Shown piece after piece: positions 63,421 to 64,000 of a stretch of 64,000 nucleotides of DNA. The notes under the pieces are model-generated. The model saw nothing but the letters and a program-made list of their open reading frames with translations. It had not been told where the DNA came from and did not search any database. Each line of letters opens with the position of its first letter. Position 1 is the stretch's first letter. This DNA is from Micrasema longulum (taxonomy: Eukaryota > Arthropoda > Insecta > Trichoptera > Brachycentridae): contig JAGVSM010000901.1 in NCBI GenBank assembly GCA_022494885.1, forward strand, positions 1 through 64,000, in the 5' to 3' direction. Both the position numbers and the translations under genes were made by a program.

Positions 63421-64000
63421 TATTTACTTAACATACTCCCGACCTTGAGGAACTATGATAGGTCCTCAAAATGAATGAACAAACAATAAAACGAAACTAT
63501 CAATATCCAGTCAATCAAACCATGGTACCAATACCTGAAATAAAATGAAACAATACGAAACACGATATTTTTAATTCCTTGAATTTTTTGCAATTTGATT
63601 AAAAACGAATTATTGATTTATAGACAATTATGAAATACAATTTAATTGAATTGTTTTATTATATACACGATATTATAAAGTAATTAATTTATTGGTAAAA
63701 CATATATTTTCACCACATGACGTCGCATTTGACCTTGTGATGTTCTGATAGTAACTACTCTAACTATATTATCTAAACCAGGATGACATTTTTCAATATG
63801 AATATCTTCTATGGGACGTTTATTTTCATAACGCTGAACAAGCAAATTGTATGCCACCATATAATTCTCCAAAGTTATAGGCAAATGACGAATAATATTT
63901 AATGCTTCATCTGATAAACATCCAATTAAATAATGCAATTTTTTAATTGGGTTAAGCCTAGTATCGAAATGTATAAGAGAATTAAATGTATTAATAAAAT
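63421..64000 (-). mobile_element. BEL/Pao LTR retrotransposon remnant: gag joined to pol C-terminus
   Basis: The minus strand enters at the window edge with FINTFNSLIHFDTRLNPIKK, LHYLIGCLSDEALNIIRHLP and NYMVAYNLLVQRYENKRPI, the gag-type domain of BEL/Pao elements. Directly after it comes HPGLDNIVRVVTIRTSQGQM and HVVKIYVLPIN with the stop at about 63684. That second block (HPGxDxxVRVVTxRTxxGxxxRxVxKxxxLP) normally sits at the very end of pol, more than a thousand codons later. So nearly all of the protease, RT and integrase has been deleted and the two ends fused in frame. Downstream on this strand, AAGGTCGGGAGTATGTTAAG (about 63430-63449) looks like a polypurine tract followed by an LTR start. 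The gag side continues beyond the window. Confidence 0.8.

Overview
This window is strongly AT-rich and carries no prokaryotic organisation: there are no operons, no ribosome-binding-site-led reading frames, and no open frame longer than about 200 codons. It looks like intergenic or intronic DNA from a repeat-rich metazoan genome, most likely an insect or another arthropod. That assignment is an inference. It rests on the mix of 5'-truncated non-LTR retrotransposons (CR1/L2-like, jockey-like, RTE/R1-like), a BEL/Pao LTR element, Penelope-like GIY-YIG remnants, a decayed Tc1/mariner-type transposase, tRNA-derived SINEs ending in GAT-rich tails, and many TA-flanked or fold-back MITEs. I see no convincing host gene. 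The best weak candidate is an exon-like open stretch at 46682-46893 followed by a consensus-like splice donor.

Layout. 0-7 kb: repeat X fragments, the 3' end of an RTE/R1-like element, a deleted mariner-type transposase (2380-3026), an interrupted minus-strand non-LTR 3' end (3040-4287), and repeats Y and Z. 7-15 kb: a SINE, two LTR-like W repeats, a small MITE, and a CR1/jockey-like element split by another retroelement (13.0-14.0 kb). 15-21 kb: an array of repeat X and SINE copies, then repeat Z split by a minus-strand non-LTR element. 21-30 kb: several reverse transcriptase remnants, including one that still holds the catalytic ADD box, and a fold-back element split by a CR1/L2-like element. 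30-43 kb: repeat U, two ATACCCG fold-back or other palindromic units, repeat Y split by repeat X, and more RT ends. 43-55 kb: a fairly well preserved RT C-terminus (43848-44640), a GIY-YIG remnant, two TA-flanked MITEs and MITE V. 55-64 kb: jockey-like and RNase H-type ends, MITE V relatives, a second GIY-YIG tail, and a BEL/Pao element with gag fused to the pol C-terminus at the right edge.

The most informative feature is nesting. At least five insertions can be read directly, because the interrupted host repeat resumes on the other side, with target-site duplications and/or an uninterrupted paralogue elsewhere in the same 64 kb acting as an empty site. These give a relative order of transposition. 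Every coding piece is a degraded transposon fragment, so there is no pathway in which these genes work together. No previously undescribed functional system was found. The candidates for novelty are unnamed MITE and fold-back families (X, Y, Z, V, the ATACCCG fold-back, and the GGGTCAAAG and AGTAGGGCC MITEs).
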